Positions 14,328 through 26,240 of a stretch of DNA of 64,000 nucleotides are shown here, piece after piece. Made by a program: the position numbers and the translations under genes. The notes under the pieces were generated by a model. The model was given only the letters and a program-made list of their open reading frames with translations. It was not told the origin of the DNA and did not search any database. Positions within the stretch are counted from its first letter, which is position 1. Each line of letters starts with the position of its first letter. Origin of the DNA: Rotaria macrura (taxonomy: Eukaryota > Rotifera > Eurotatoria > Philodinida > Philodinidae); contig OENT01000854.1 of assembly GCA_900239685.1 (NCBI GenBank), forward strand, positions 1 to 64,000, in the 5' to 3' direction.

Positions 14328-15779
14328 TCAGTGGAGAATGTCACACGGATTCTTCCTGTAATACTGTAGCAATTCAATACCATTTTGATACCACCAAATA
14401 AATGCAGCTAATGATGCAAAATGCCAAATTTGATGACTTGCCAATAGAATATCAAAGCAGCCTGGAATGAAACAGAAACAGAAATGGAAATTATATCTTG
14501 AATACTTTAGTATTAATATATTTATGTCAAGAAAAACAATATACCTGGAAAATATCGTTCAGGAAACTTCGTCAAATAAGCTAACGCACCGATGGCTAAT
14601 ATTCCGTAGAGGATGAATAGTTTCGGAAAAAAATATTGTACATGTTGATTTGACCAACCACCATGAAGATAATACCAGTGTGAAGCTGGTAATAAGCCAA
14701 GCAACGATATAACTACGAATAATGTTACATGAATATTTTGTGTTATATATCGCTTGACTCCATGTATGTAATAAATGATCGCAATTACCATAATGCCTAT
14801 AATTATTGTTGCATAGCGTATTCTCCAAGTGCGATAACATTCAAATGCAAGATGAAGACCACATAAATAACAACCAAGTATACCGAAACCGATACCACAT
14901 AAATCTAGTTTTAGAAAATCAGCAAAGGCTCGCGATGACATACAACCAAAAAGATGGAAAGCAACGGAACATATCATACATATCTATTATCGCGAATGGA
15001 AAGAATGAAATCGTTTAGAAATATGATGAGTACATTTACTGTAGGATTAAAATGTAAAACATCGCATAACTAGCTTTACTTATCACAATGAAACTATTTG
15101 ATTGTATCCATGTTAAGATACATTGTTTGATTATAGTTTCGATTATTTCATTATATTATTACAATATACTACTGCTTTATGAACTGCGACCCTATATTTA
15201 ATAACACCTTTCGAAGTATGTAATTCGGTTGTAAAGTTTTTACTGAAGTCTCGACCATGACAAAGTAGTCTTGTATGTACTACTTTTTTATTTGAATACT
15301 TTTCTTACATCGTATTTCACAAAAAAAAATGTAAATAAACTTACGATAACAGAAAATGTATAGAATACCATGATATATAAATCATCTGATGATCCCATTA
15401 ATGGTAAAGCTTCACCAATATAAATATCACGTAGGAAAAAGTATATAAAAATAAAAGCACCAATAACATGTGACCAGACGTTCACCGATTCATTGTTCAA
15501 ATACATTAAACTAAAAAGAAATAGTGAAAAAAGAACAACTATTTTTGAAAATCGTTTTTATTGTATCTTATTTTCCATCAGTAATTATTACCTAATTAAA
15601 CAACCTTTAACAGTTAAGCCATGTCGATAGCCAGTTCGAATATATGGATTTGATTGAAGATATTCAGGTATCATATCAAATGAGTATAGCGAATAGGTTT
15701 TATCAACTTTGTTTAACTGAGCCTTGTGTGAGTATAGTCTATCTGACTTGGATTTGAGTGAACGTCGACTTATACCCAT
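14328..15779 (-). CDS. PAQR3: PAQR3-like seven-transmembrane receptor-family protein
   Basis: Four exons (15592-15779, 15345-15510, 14545-14983, 14328-14461) join in frame to 308 residues, close to the 311 of human PAQR3. Diagnostic matches are SLYSFDMIPEYLQSNPYI, NNESVNVWSHVIGAF, CMICSVAFHLF, GILGCY, KFPERYFPG and SSHQIWHF-type ASHQIWHF. The conserved NE..N.W.H, S..FH and H.IWH motifs carry the zinc-site histidines of this family. Vertebrate PAQR3 (RKTG) is a Golgi membrane protein that sequesters Raf; the same role here is inference. It is the last gene of the minus-strand cluster, 268 bp after TRMT112, with acceptor-like AGs 10-32 nt before the ATG. Confidence 0.93.
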
Positions 15780-16047
15780 TGAAATTCTATCTATAATAAA
15801 TTGAAATTTCTAAATAAGAAACAAAAATCATCTTTCATTTTCAGCCACTGCCTCGTTCTCAATCTAAACTATACAAAAATCATGATTATCTGACATAAAT
15901 GTACTTTTTTCATTCCATATACTTTCTTTGTTGTATTTCATTATGTTTAACGAAGAAAGAAAAAAAAATGTACTTGTCTTTTATTTTTATTTGATCAACA
16001 AAACAAGACACGAGTAAATACGATGATAATTGCAACATAGTTAATAT

Positions 16048-16492
16048 TCAAGATACTTCAGTTTCTTGTAGTAACATATTCGGAATACCTTTTGAAATCG
16101 GAAATTTTCTGCCAGTTTCCGGACAAATAAGTTCACCTTCTTCAACTTCATACTCGAGTAGAACTCTATGCATTGTCTTAAGAAATTCATCATCTTGTTG
16201 CATCGTCTCTGACATTGTGTCTGGTAGCGATTCATTTATACCAAGCTAGAAAAACCAAATAAAACAAGAAGAAGAAATAAATTCTATCTATAGTATATTA
16301 ATAATAACTTACATCATTTACAGCTGTTCGTAATGCATCATATTCAATTCGTGGTATAATACGAGCTATAAAATCACGATTGTAATCCACGGAAATATTT
16401 TCCACCTTATCAGCTTTGATCTTCAATGGAAAACCTTTTGTAACTCCTTTGAGAATATTTGACGTGAGCATATTATGTGTTATTAATTTCAT
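16048..16492 (-). CDS. TRMT112: TRMT112, activating subunit of methyltransferases
   Basis: Two exons (16313-16492 and 16048-16245) give exactly 125 residues, the length of human TRMT112. It begins MKLITHNMLTSN and ends ISKGIPNMLLQETEVS, with FPLKI, RIIPRIEY, FLKTMH and EGELICPETGR between. In the family this small zinc-ribbon protein stabilises methyltransferases acting on tRNA, 18S rRNA and translation release factor. Here the N-terminal zinc cysteines seen in some orthologues are absent, as in metazoans, while ELICPETGR keeps one cysteine. It starts 120 bp after the LRR gene, and an AG after seven T residues lies 9 nt before the ATG. Confidence 0.96.
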
Positions 16493-16612
16493 TTTATTTA
16501 TCTAAAAAAAATTAGTGAGATTATATTATATATATATGTATATTTACTGATATTATTCGTGAAAAAAAAATGTTGTAGAAAAAAAATACTTAAAAAAATC
16601 AAGAGGAGATTA

Positions 16613-19235
16613 TCACATTTGTCGTTTTTTGAGTTTAGATATAAATTGTTCGGTTACAATAAAAGAACTTTTGTTTGGAATATTAGTATCATCATTCTCA
16701 TCGGTTAGTAATTTTTGTATACATTCGGGAGTGCAACTAATGAAAAGTATAGGTAAGGATTTAATACCAAATAAATTTTGACATGTTAAGATAGTACGAA
16801 AACCACTTGATACACGAAGGCCCATACAAGAGTCACATAGCTGAGCACTAATTAACAAGAAAAAAAAGGATAAAACATTTTTCGATCATGTATAGAACAT
16901 TTTGACGTACCTGAATAGCAACGATTTTGATGAATCAGGAATTTTATGTAGATAACGTTTCCAATGAAATTTACTGAAACGAACAGTAAGCAAATCGAGT
17001 AATTTCTATAAAATAAATACAAATATATTTTATTATGAATTCAAGCATAAATATGACTGCTTACTGGAGGCTTTTTAGAACCTTCATGTTCAGAAAGTGA
17101 TGGTATAAGCCAAGTATTTTTAGCTGTAATTAATCGAAGATTTTCCATGCAGATCATACTTGACGGCAGATAAGTTATTTCATTTCCATCAAAAACTATT
17201 TGTCGAAGATTTCTAACATTGATAAAAATTCAAGTGATTATCAATGATATTGATATGTTGAATGATCCATGAGTGATAAAAAGTTTAGCACTTTGTCCAT
17301 AATTTTAGCTATTTCTCTTCAAATTTTAGACTTGATCATCTGTTCAGTTGATATGCTATCGAGGACTTTACGAAATTCTGACTAAAACCATGTTTCAGTA
17401 CAAAGACAAGGAAGTAAAACTGAAAAGAAGGATACTCCTGATATAGAAAGTATTGCTCTAATATTCTATTTTGATAATTTATTCTTTCTAAATATGTATA
17501 TTGAAATCGAGAATAAAAGACGAGGAATTAAACACGTTAGACAGAATTTAGGAAAAGCGAAATCAGTAAATATTCATTGAGTGATATTTAAAGTCATAGT
17601 AGAGGCTTCCGTGGGATTTTTCTCTATTGATCATCATGAAAAATATGAAATTAATTATTTCAATAATTATAATTCTGAATTTCTTCAACAAGATTGAATA
17701 ATCTAGCTAAAATAATATCTTCAGAGAATTTGATTTCTATTTCTTTCTGTGTGAAATAAATCGCGTATCACATTTATGAACGATAATTTATTAGACGACT
17801 TTCCCTAGCAAAACCTACTGATCGAGGAGGGAAACCTAACAAATTTCATTCATGTTCAAAAGAGTATTTTTCTGATACTTCATATGCTGATATTTAGTTA
17901 GAGATGAACAAACTCAAATATTATGTAACGAGACCGGTCACATGTTACTATTATCAAATAGCTGTATCACATTTCAGTGTGTTTTTTTTCTAAATTTTTC
18001 CACAGAACTACGAAGTTTCCAAAACAAACTAGCTTACAAACGTTCCTCTCTCAATTAGAGAACTGAGCACCGATATTCATTTGTAAAGAACTGTAAAAAT
18101 CTTAGTACTCACAACCATCAAATGAACTTAAACACAGTTACTATCTACTGCAGCTGTGGAATCATAAGTTTGATATCCTATTAATTATACTGTAGCACCA
18201 AGTGACTCAGTTATTGAGTCTACTGTTATTACACACATATGACGAGTTAACGATTAAAAAAACAGTGCTTCAATGTCAAGCAAGTGTTCTATTGAAAAAC
18301 AAATAGGTCTATGGATAACATCATTAAGTAGTGAACTATAACACAAAATAAGATGTGAAGTTGGAACAGTTCATCCATATCATATACTAAGAGATTCATA
18401 CACGTTTATGAATCGTATGGTACATACTTTAAATGTGATATTCCACTTGGAATGTTCGTTAATTGATTGTAAGATACATCCAAATGGCGCAGATTTATTA
18501 AACCAAACAAACTGTTTCAATAAACAAAGAGGAAATTTTCTTGTATTGCTTTCATATTAACATGTAGTGAATAATGTTCTCATACCTATCAGGCAAAGTA
18601 CCATGCAATGCACAAAATGACATATCAAGAAAAACGAGTGTTTTGACGATATTCATTCCCGATGATATTGATGTGATTGGATTATGACGCAAGTAAAGAT
18701 GTTCAAGTTTTGAGCATTCAAAAATTTCAGTAGGTATAGCCTTGAAAAGAATTTTAAAGAAAAACAGTCAAATATAATATTTTTCATGTCAACTTTCTGA
18801 TTCACTAAGAACTTGAATTTGAATCCATTTTGAAACTCACTAATAAATATAAGCAAATCTTACTCGTAAACAATTATATGATAAATCAGCCGCAACCAAT
18901 GTTGTAAACATTAATGAAATATCCGGTAAACGTTCGAGTGCAAAGGCACGTAAATCTAAATGAGTTCCATTTTTCAATAAACTATCAAGAACAGCTATTT
19001 GAGCGCCTGTGTCACGTTTGATATTTAATGATCCTATATTATCGCACGAGAAGCAAAAACAAGAATGCTGAATTTCATGTAAGAAATTTTCGTGCATTTT
19101 AATCTTACCGGAACTCTCTTTCGATAAACTTTTTGCATCTGGTTTTGGTCCTTCTTTGTTCGGTATTTCATAGAGAAGAATTTCCGTATGAGCACCTTCT
19201 TTTTGACGCCAACTCGGTAATGCTCTGATATTCAT
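16613..19235 (-). CDS. Leucine-rich repeat protein with C-terminal cysteine-pair module
   Basis: Seven exons (19109-19235, 18864-19033, 18586-18740, 18428-18511, 17065-17212, 16911-17005, 16613-16847) keep phase and give 337 residues. After a short N-terminus come LRRs: LVAADLSYNCLRAIP, LEHLYLRHNPITSI, LVFLDMSFCAL, LRHLDVSYNQLTNIP, LRQIVFDGNEITYLP. The C-terminal part has LCDSC and, about 37 residues on, SCTPEC, a likely metal-binding pair. LRR1 and LRRC28 have the same layout; LRR1 is a substrate receptor of a cullin-2 ligase acting in replisome unloading. The N-terminus does not match human LRR1 well, so I assign only the type. Intron 4 is 1215 bp. An acceptor (ttatctag) lies 14 nt before the ATG. 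Confidence 0.82.
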
Positions 19236-20143
19236 TTTAAGTTGAGAACCTAGATAAAAAACAAATGTTTTGCCTTTGTTGGTTTCTTTTAAATGTGTCG
19301 AATTGCGAAGCCTGGTTTCGATTCTCACTACCACTCGATCGGAATCAGAATCAGCGTTGAAATCGTGTAAAGTTATTTTTTCAAATCAGAGTCTGACTAG
19401 TGAACAGCATCGAGCTTTGAAAGTCGACTTCGATTTAGACGAAGTGGAATCAGAAGGATTCGAAAGAAACTTTTTTCATGAATTTTATGCATGAGTACTA
19501 TATATATATATAAGAGCAGAATAGTTAGAATCTGATTTAGAAAGAAGTTTATCCATGAAATATTGTATCATTAGCAAAATGATGCAACTTTTAATTTATT
19601 AGATAAATTTTCAGATAATATATGGACACAAGAAAAATGCTCACATTGATTAATAGCATAAATTTAGAGATGATTTTGCTTGCTCATAAAAACATTACCT
19701 TGGGCTTTCATCACATTTAAAAATATTTAGCGACTCGATTTTCTCCAACTTTGGATTTTATTCGATTTCAGAGAAATTTGTCTAATATGTATTCCTAAAT
19801 CTAGAAAGAATCGATGTTTGGATGCTGCTATCGGCTTTCTCCGGTTCTTGGACCAATCTTTTTCTTTCACCAACTTTTTCGGACCATTCCTGCAGAAGTA
19901 GCAAAGAAAAACTGCTAGGAAAATACCTAGAAAATAGATATGTGAAATACAATTGTAGCTGTTGAAGCCTATTATTTAAAAACTGGTCTGTTCTTTTCAT
20001 ATTTAAATAAACTTCTTATTTGTCGCTGACTTAACACTGTAGGACTGAAGAAGACAATATCCCATATTGATTCGAATAAGATGTTAGTTATATGTGATCT
20101 CTGATATTGCTTAGAAGGCGTCTGTCATACTCTTTTTTACTAT
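19236..20143. other. Gap with one weak exon candidate
   Basis: About 900 bp lie between the unknown gene and the LRR gene. At about 19782-19890 (minus) a cttctgcag acceptor precedes an open stretch beginning EWSEKVGERKRLVQEPE and ending at a TAG. It could be a last exon of the unknown gene, but its phase does not fit the preceding donor at 20743. Nothing else was seen. Confidence 0.3.
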
Positions 20144-21660
20144 TCAGTTATTTAAAATACATCTCAAGGTCTGTAGAAGACGTAGGCGGAGTTCGAATAG
20201 CTTTCCTGTAAGCTTCCATTCATCTTTGAGATCGTGTTTGACAAAATAGACGTGTCCAGGACAATATCGTTATTATGCAAGTCATTTACACTATCCTAGG
20301 CATGGAGATTTCAATATCTACCGCAGGAACTACACAGTTGAATTCTTCAAAATGAATCACTGTTGTCGATCATCATTTATAAAAATGTGATGAGAAAAAT
20401 CCCTTCACTCTCTTGCTTGTAATGTTTCTTTCATTTTTCCAACTGATTGTGTATTGATGAGTTAGTAGATCGCATTACTTTTTCAAGTTCTTTCCTTCTT
20501 ACTATCATTCTTATTCATGATTCTTTTTGATAGTTGTGGGAAAAAGTATAGACAGAAGAAACCTTTTTGACAACAAAACCTCTTCAACTTCTATTGATTC
20601 GTAATCACCATTCTTCTTTTAGTCCCTACAGGCTACCAACTATTGATATGAGTCAGATATCGCAAAGTTAAAAAACACAAGTCAAAACTTTTTTGCAGTG
20701 TGACTTAGCTAATAACTAGACTTTTTCTTTAAAAAGATTTACCTAATATATGTGACATGTGTTGTCGAAGTACAAGAGCCATTTCAGTCACGATTTGATG
20801 CATGGGTACTCGATTTTGAAATGGTTCAATATTTGGTACAAGTGTTTGTACATGAATCTAAATCATTAAAACAGTGAGATTCTAAAAGGAAGTTTTGTTT
20901 GCTTATCAACTCAATTTACTTTTCCACTTTCACCACGTTCTGCCCAAACACGTTCAGTTATCATTTCACATATTTGCCTGTATGTATATTTTGATAGAAT
21001 AGCTTTTTCTAGTGTACATTCTTCATACGGGTGTGAGCTTGATATTGACGAATGAAGAATAAAGTCATTGAATGTGAATTGATTGACAATATTATAAGCA
21101 TCTTCATCTGTTAATTGCGCATAGCGTGATTTAGCGTCAATAAACGAGCGCGTACGTCTTGATGGTAAGCCTGGTGGTCCTCTGAATTTTGGCGTTTGAT
21201 TAAGCGTACGTGATTTTGATTTTCTTACGGCTTGTTGTAATCCACTAAATTGTGAATATTCGCGTAGCTTAAGGGGTGTTAGCAGCTTTTTAGATTTTTT
21301 CAGTCTTGAAATTCTCTTTTTCTCTGTCTCTCCTACTTCTTCTTCTTCTTCAATATCATCATCCTCATCATCTTTTTCTTCATCATCATTTATAGCTGCA
21401 GTTAAATGGTCAATAAGTGTTGGCTGTTCACTTTGAAATGGTGTCACAAGGCTAACATGATGACTAGCCTCTTCTGCTAATGGCGGTAAATAACGTGGTG
21501 ATCGAATATGGCTCGATGGTCGTGATGATGAAGTTACAGAAGCTGTTGAACTCGATGCAGAAGAAAGTGGTGATAAAATTTCACTTTGTCCATCTGTTGT
21601 TAGTTCCGTAAGTAATAAGGGGCGAAGACGAGGACGAAGAGGACGACGCAAGAGATTCAT
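20144..21660 (-). CDS. Unidentified protein with acidic, Ser/Arg-rich N-terminus
   Basis: I do not recognise this gene. Exon 20920-21660 encodes 247 residues: an Arg/Leu-rich start, a Ser-rich stretch, a strongly acidic run (about residues 92-111, mostly D and E), a basic patch, then a more ordered part with DEDAYNIVNQFTFNDF and YTYRQICEMITERVWAE. Exon 20743-20857 continues in phase with IHVQTLVPNIEPF and MALVLRQHMSHIL. A tentative third exon, 20144-20205, fits phase and ends at a stop, giving about 306 residues; its acceptor is weak. The C-terminal half looks helical. It starts 174 bp after BET1L, and an AG lies only 2 nt before the ATG. Coding status of the first two exons is strong; the end is uncertain. 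Confidence 0.65.
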
Positions 21661-21834
21661 ATCTAAAAATCGTAGGTATCAGATACATATATATATTTAT
21701 AACTATAAATATTAATTTAATTTGAATAGCAAAGCGTGAATTAATGAGATCTCTAAGAGTTAATTGTTTTGTTAATAGAAAAAAAAACATTTTTTACAAT
21801 AACAAACTCGATATTTAAATGTATTGATATCATA

Positions 21835-22267
21835 TTACTTATTTCGAAACGAACTGACAGTATAATAGAGAAACAAAAATGAAAAAACGATTGCACCTAT
21901 AACGTAACACATCACTCGACGGTCACCTCGTCCACTAGACATAACATGAGTCAAATGACGAGAACTACCACCGAGGAAGCTCCGTGCTGTTTCAAAATCA
22001 AAACGCTACAATCAAGAAAAGAAAACTTTACGAATATCAGTTAGTATCAAGAAGTCTCATTTCAATTTACCATCGATTCAAGAAACCGATTATGTTCTTT
22101 TGTTTCATTTTCAATATCAAAGGCAATCTTCGAAAGAAAATGAAGAAAAACAAATTGTTATTTGGCAAAAAATTTCTAAGTCAAAAATGACAAACATGTT
22201 TAAGACGAGAGACTTTGGCAGCTAATTCTTCTGAATGTCGATCATTTTGACTTTCTAATGTATTCAT
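21835..22267 (-). CDS. BET1L: BET1L/GS15-like Qc-SNARE
   Basis: Three exons (22196-22267, 22071-22127, 21835-22005) join in frame to 99 residues. The order is a short N-terminus, a SNARE coiled coil with ELAAKVSRLKHIAFDIE and a centre matching the family (KEHNRFLESM..F), then SGRGDRRVMCYVIGAIVF and a single C-terminal membrane anchor ending SSFRNK. Human BET1L has LASKVTRLKSLALDI and SGQDNRKLLC at the same places. The family acts in intra-Golgi and endosome-to-Golgi vesicle fusion. It lies 259 bp after the second U1A-like gene; an acceptor (gtgttttag) is 28 nt before the ATG. BET1 itself is a less good match because of the SRLK and DRR/DNR motifs. Confidence 0.88.
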
Positions 22268-22526
22268 TGATTTTCAAACAAATTAATAGAGTAATCTAAA
22301 ACACAAATCAGATCTTGAATCATTGAAAGTCCCATGCTTGATATCTGAATAGTTTTGCGTGTCTGTATCAATTCAACGTCAGTTTTAGGCGCTCTTTCAA
22401 AACGACCTTCACTTTTTATTTTTTTAAAATAACACAACAACGACAACAAACACTTCGGTTCTATCAAAGTTCCATATTTATACGAAAAACAATTACGCAT
22501 CATTAATCCTGGAAATTTCATTCTTG

Positions 22527-24394
22527 TTACTTTTTAGCAAAGCTAACAGATATTAAATTCGTTGCCGAAATCTTATAACCATTGAGAGCATCTAAAACAA
22601 GACTCAATCAATAGATTAGTAAATATGAGATTAAGATTAATTTACCTTTAGCTGATGTAGCGCCTGCTTCATTGTCAAAATCAATAAAAGCAATACCTTC
22701 ACGTCCCGGTACAAGACGAACATCACGATAACCTTGAAATTTACGAAATAAATATTCTAATGCGTCATGTGCTGTTTCACTGGGCAAATTCGTAACAAAA
22801 AGTGTTGAGTTTGATTGCACTTCTGTCATCATCGGTACAGCAGTACCAACTAATGTTGTTTGAGCAGCAATAACCGATTGAATTCGGCGAGTACGATCAC
22901 GTAATGGTAATTCTTGTAATTCAGCTTCAGCTGCTGCAATAGCATTGGCAGCACGATTCACTTCTTCGGAATTCATCAATGCTTAAAAATAAAGAAACAT
23001 TGACAATAAAAAATCGACATACATGCCATCATATCGAACAGTTTGGTTTCTTTCAAAGATCGTTGATACTATTAAAGTAGCATAGATTTCGAGAAAAAAA
23101 AATAGAACGACTAGAAAATTATACAAATCTCATTTCATGCATCCAATACGATTTTTACCATGAAAGAACGATACCGAAAAATCCTTTGGCACATCACCAT
23201 AGTAACCAAACAGAAGGTCAACAATCTTTAAGAACGTTTTCATAGCAACATGAAAGACATTCGTGGTTGAATCATCTCTAGCATAGTGTAATATCTCTTA
23301 AAACACACTGAGCACTTTCTAACCTTTCAACTAGTTTATATATTAAAAAAATTGCCATTAAATTGAAGTGGCACTATCAATCAGTCAACTTTTGATATTA
23401 TTTACCTAACCCACTAACAATAGAACTAACGAAGAAATGCATGAATTATTTGAAGTCTAAGCTTAGATACAAACTAATACTAAGCAGTAAAATTCATTGA
23501 GAGAAAGAAAAATGTACTGTACTTCGAAAGTCTTATGTACGATCATATCAATGAATGTAGTATGATAATACAATGAACGGACGAATGAGACTATGAATGA
23601 TAGTCAATGGTACATTGAGAATTTACCGACAATACAAAGCATTTTTTTCACTATAATAATATCAAAGAGATATTGCATAAAATAATGTTCATAGACGATA
23701 AAATGTTAGAGCTCATGTAATAATTCTAGTCGCTAATGTAGTTGTAAACTAGTCGGTATTGTTTTTGAAGAAAAAATTATTTTGATTTCTTTCACATTCA
23801 TATCATGGGATCCTTAAGAATTAGCATGTATGCGTTTTAGAATTGAGCGTCTTCTTCATAAGACAAATGACAAGCTATTCTTTAGAAATCGATTATTTTA
23901 GAGTCGTGCATGTAAAATTTCTTACCTATGTGTTGTTCGTGTAGTGCACGTTCCGGTGGTGGTTGAGTTGGTGGTGGTGGTATGCGCGGTTTCTCTTTAC
24001 GTTGCTTCGGTTCTGGTTGACTTGTTGCTTGTAATGCCGCTGCTTTGCTATCGATTTGTTCTTTTGAATAACGTATTGCATCGGAATCTCTTTTAGCATA
24101 TGATAAACGCATCGGTTTACCATAAAACATTAAGCCTTGTAATGAACGTAGTGCCGTTGTAGAATTTTGTATATCATCAAAAACAATAAAAGCTTGTCCA
24201 CGCATTTTAACACCTTTAATAGCAATAAGACCAATGACACGTCCATATGAAACAAATAAGTTATAGAGTGATTTTCTTAGTTGTTGTTTTTTTATTTTTC
24301 CATTTAAATTATTCACATAGAGTGTGTGATTCGGCGGAATAGAATTTCCGACCGCTACTGGCATTGATGTAACGCTATCTGTAGTATTCGACAT
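22527..24394 (-). CDS. Divergent U1A/U2B''-family (SNF-like) two-RRM protein
   Basis: Three exons (23926-24394, 22646-22981, 22527-22591) give 289 residues. RRM1 has RNP2 LYVNNL and RNP1 RGQAFIVF; RRM2 has LFVTNL and the VRLVPGREGIAFIDFDNE signature, ending SVSFAKK. The linker is Pro/Gln-rich (IPPPPTQPPP) followed by an Ala/Glu-rich helix, unlike the Met/Pro linker of its neighbour. Intron 1 is 944 bp. This family binds stem-loops of U1 and U2 snRNA in the nucleus. It starts 118 bp after the stop of the upstream paralog, with tattctag directly against the ATG. The pair is a head-to-tail duplication; which copy serves U1 or U2 cannot be told by eye. Confidence 0.9.
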
Positions 24395-24512
24395 CTAGAA
24401 TAAATGAACAAAACATGACCACAGTTATACATTTAGTTATTAAGTTTTTCATGCTTTTTTCAACGTTGTTTGTAACAGTAATGATGAGAAAAATGAAAAC
24501 AAAAAAAAACAT

Positions 24513-25393
24513 CTATTTTTTAGCAAATGTAATCATCATTGCTTTGTCCGGCGTAATCTTAAAACCTTGTAAACCATCTTTAGCCATGGCTGCATGATGT
24601 TCAAGATCGAATTCAACGAATGCTATACCATCTCGACCAGGAATAAGACGAACTTCTCGAAAGCCATTGTACGCTTTAAATAATGTTGTTAACATGCTTT
24701 CATTAGCATCTTGAATGTTTGATACGAATAAAATATTGTTTGGCATTTCACCACCAAGAATAGGCGGATGTAACACTGGTCGATTGATGATAGGTGGTGG
24801 TGGCATCATCATAGGCGGCATACCAGGCATCATCGGTGGCATACCAGCGGGCAGACCAGGAAACTGTGCTGCTAGTTGTGCTTTCATCATGCGTTGTTGT
24901 TCTTGTTTGGCAGCTAATTGTTGACGACGTTTCTCTTTTTTCGATATCGATGGTGAATCGGAATCATTACGACGTTTTGGTCGTTCAACGAACGTATTTT
25001 TGCGTTTCGATACAATATCACTATCAGTTTTAGCAAATTGTATGCGCAATGGTTTGTCATACAATGGAAATGATTGCATAGATGTGAGTGCTTGTGCAGC
25101 ACTATCTGGCTGATCGAATATAATGAATGCTTGACCACGCATGCGTAAATTTTTCAATGCAGCTATATCGAGAATTTTACCAAATTTAGAAAATATTGCG
25201 TAAAGACATTTTTTTAATTCAGGAATTTTCACACCTGAAAAGAGAACGAATTTTGAACCTATTCATGAAGAATTCGTTAAAATTACTCACGCTCATTCAG
25301 ATTGTTCACGTAAATTGTATTTTGACCAGTAAATGTTGTGTTCAATGTTGGCTGAGTAGGAGCAGGTGGAGGAACACCCGTTGAAACATCCAT
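24513..25393 (-). CDS. U1A/U2B''-like snRNP protein (SNF homolog)
   Basis: Two exons (25291-25393, 24513-25234) give 274 residues, near the 282 of human U1A. RRM1 carries TIYVNNLNERVKIPELKK, the ALKNLRMRGQAFIIF RNP1 region and LRIQFAKTDSDIV. A Met/Pro-rich linker (PGMPPMMPGMPPMMMPPPP) follows. RRM2 has ILFVSNI, VRLIPGRDGIAFVEFD and ends ITFAKK. This is the canonical arrangement of U1A and the fly SNF protein, which binds both U1 stem-loop II and U2 stem-loop IV. It is the first gene of the minus-strand cluster; an AG sits 4 nt before the ATG. The closeness to human U1A is clear, but a SNF-type dual role is equally likely. Confidence 0.94.
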
Positions 25394-26120
25394 TTCACTT
25401 AGTTAGATGAATATGGTTAAGTTTTTCTCGGAAAGGTTTTTTTCAATATTTCAGCAAGTACACACACACAGCTAAAAGCAGAAGAAAGAAAATAAAACTT
25501 TCACTGTTTCTGTAACAACGATTCATTCTATTGGTTTAAATTTCAAAAACAGTAATATCTGGAAATTGTAGATGTCGTGTTCTACCGTTGAAACGTTTGT
25601 CATTCTACCTGTATATAGTTCATCACTATCATGTACGAGTGTTTCCTTTTGAAAGCAATATTTTAACCTTTGACCGTTCTATCTGAATGCTAACAGCATT
25701 AGTAGGATCTAAACTATTTTAAAGAATTTTGCATTTCGATATATTGAAGATTATTCAAATAGTTTTTCTGGGCAAAAGCAACGGACTGTATGATCTCTGA
25801 AATACCTCATTTTCTTAGGAAAAAACTGTTGCTATTAAAACATTTTCTACAATTAATTCGTCGAATATAATTGTGCTGTCCGGTATTGGTTAATATTGCT
25901 ATTATCTATGTAGTTGTTGACTTCTTCGCAATAAAACAATTTCATACATAATTTTATCTACGCATTACGTTTATCATGATCGATTAGTCTCACTCATCTA
26001 TGTCATATCCATCAAGAGTTATGCATCATTTTTTAGTCACCTAAATTAGTCGATATTGTGCTGAGCATTGATGCTCGTGAACATTTAATCTGTAAATTCG
26101 TATTTCATGTCTTTTAAAGT

Positions 26121-26240
26121 TCAAAGAAGAATAGAAATCGATTTAGGAAAATAAACAGCCGGATCGAAAGTGGGTACGCTACGTTCATCTCCACTTCCTC
26201 CCGTCCCGCCCTGTGGAAATACTCGCATGGGATCATCTTC
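26121..26240 (-). other. Candidate terminal exon, Gly/Pro-rich
   Basis: After an acceptor (ctaaaatag) comes an open stretch, EDDPMRVFPQGGTGGSGDER followed by SVPTFDPAVYFPK, ending at TGA 26121. Local GC is much higher than the flanks, as in coding exons here. No upstream exon was found and no family is recognised, so it may be the end of an undetected gene or a relic. Confidence 0.3.

Noticed and set aside
16613..19235. Firm assignment of the LRR gene as LRR1
   Set aside because: The layout and C-terminal cysteine pairs fit, but LRRC28 has a similar tail and the N-terminus does not match human LRR1, so no symbol was given.
20144..21660. Unknown cluster gene as a Tctex-type dynein light chain or CFAP protein
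   Set aside because: I compared it from memory with Tctex1-domain and CFAP299 sequences and found no motif match.
22264..22521. 85-residue minus-strand frame just upstream of BET1L
   Set aside because: It is out of frame with the BET1L start, has no homology I know, and lies in the short spacer between two real genes.
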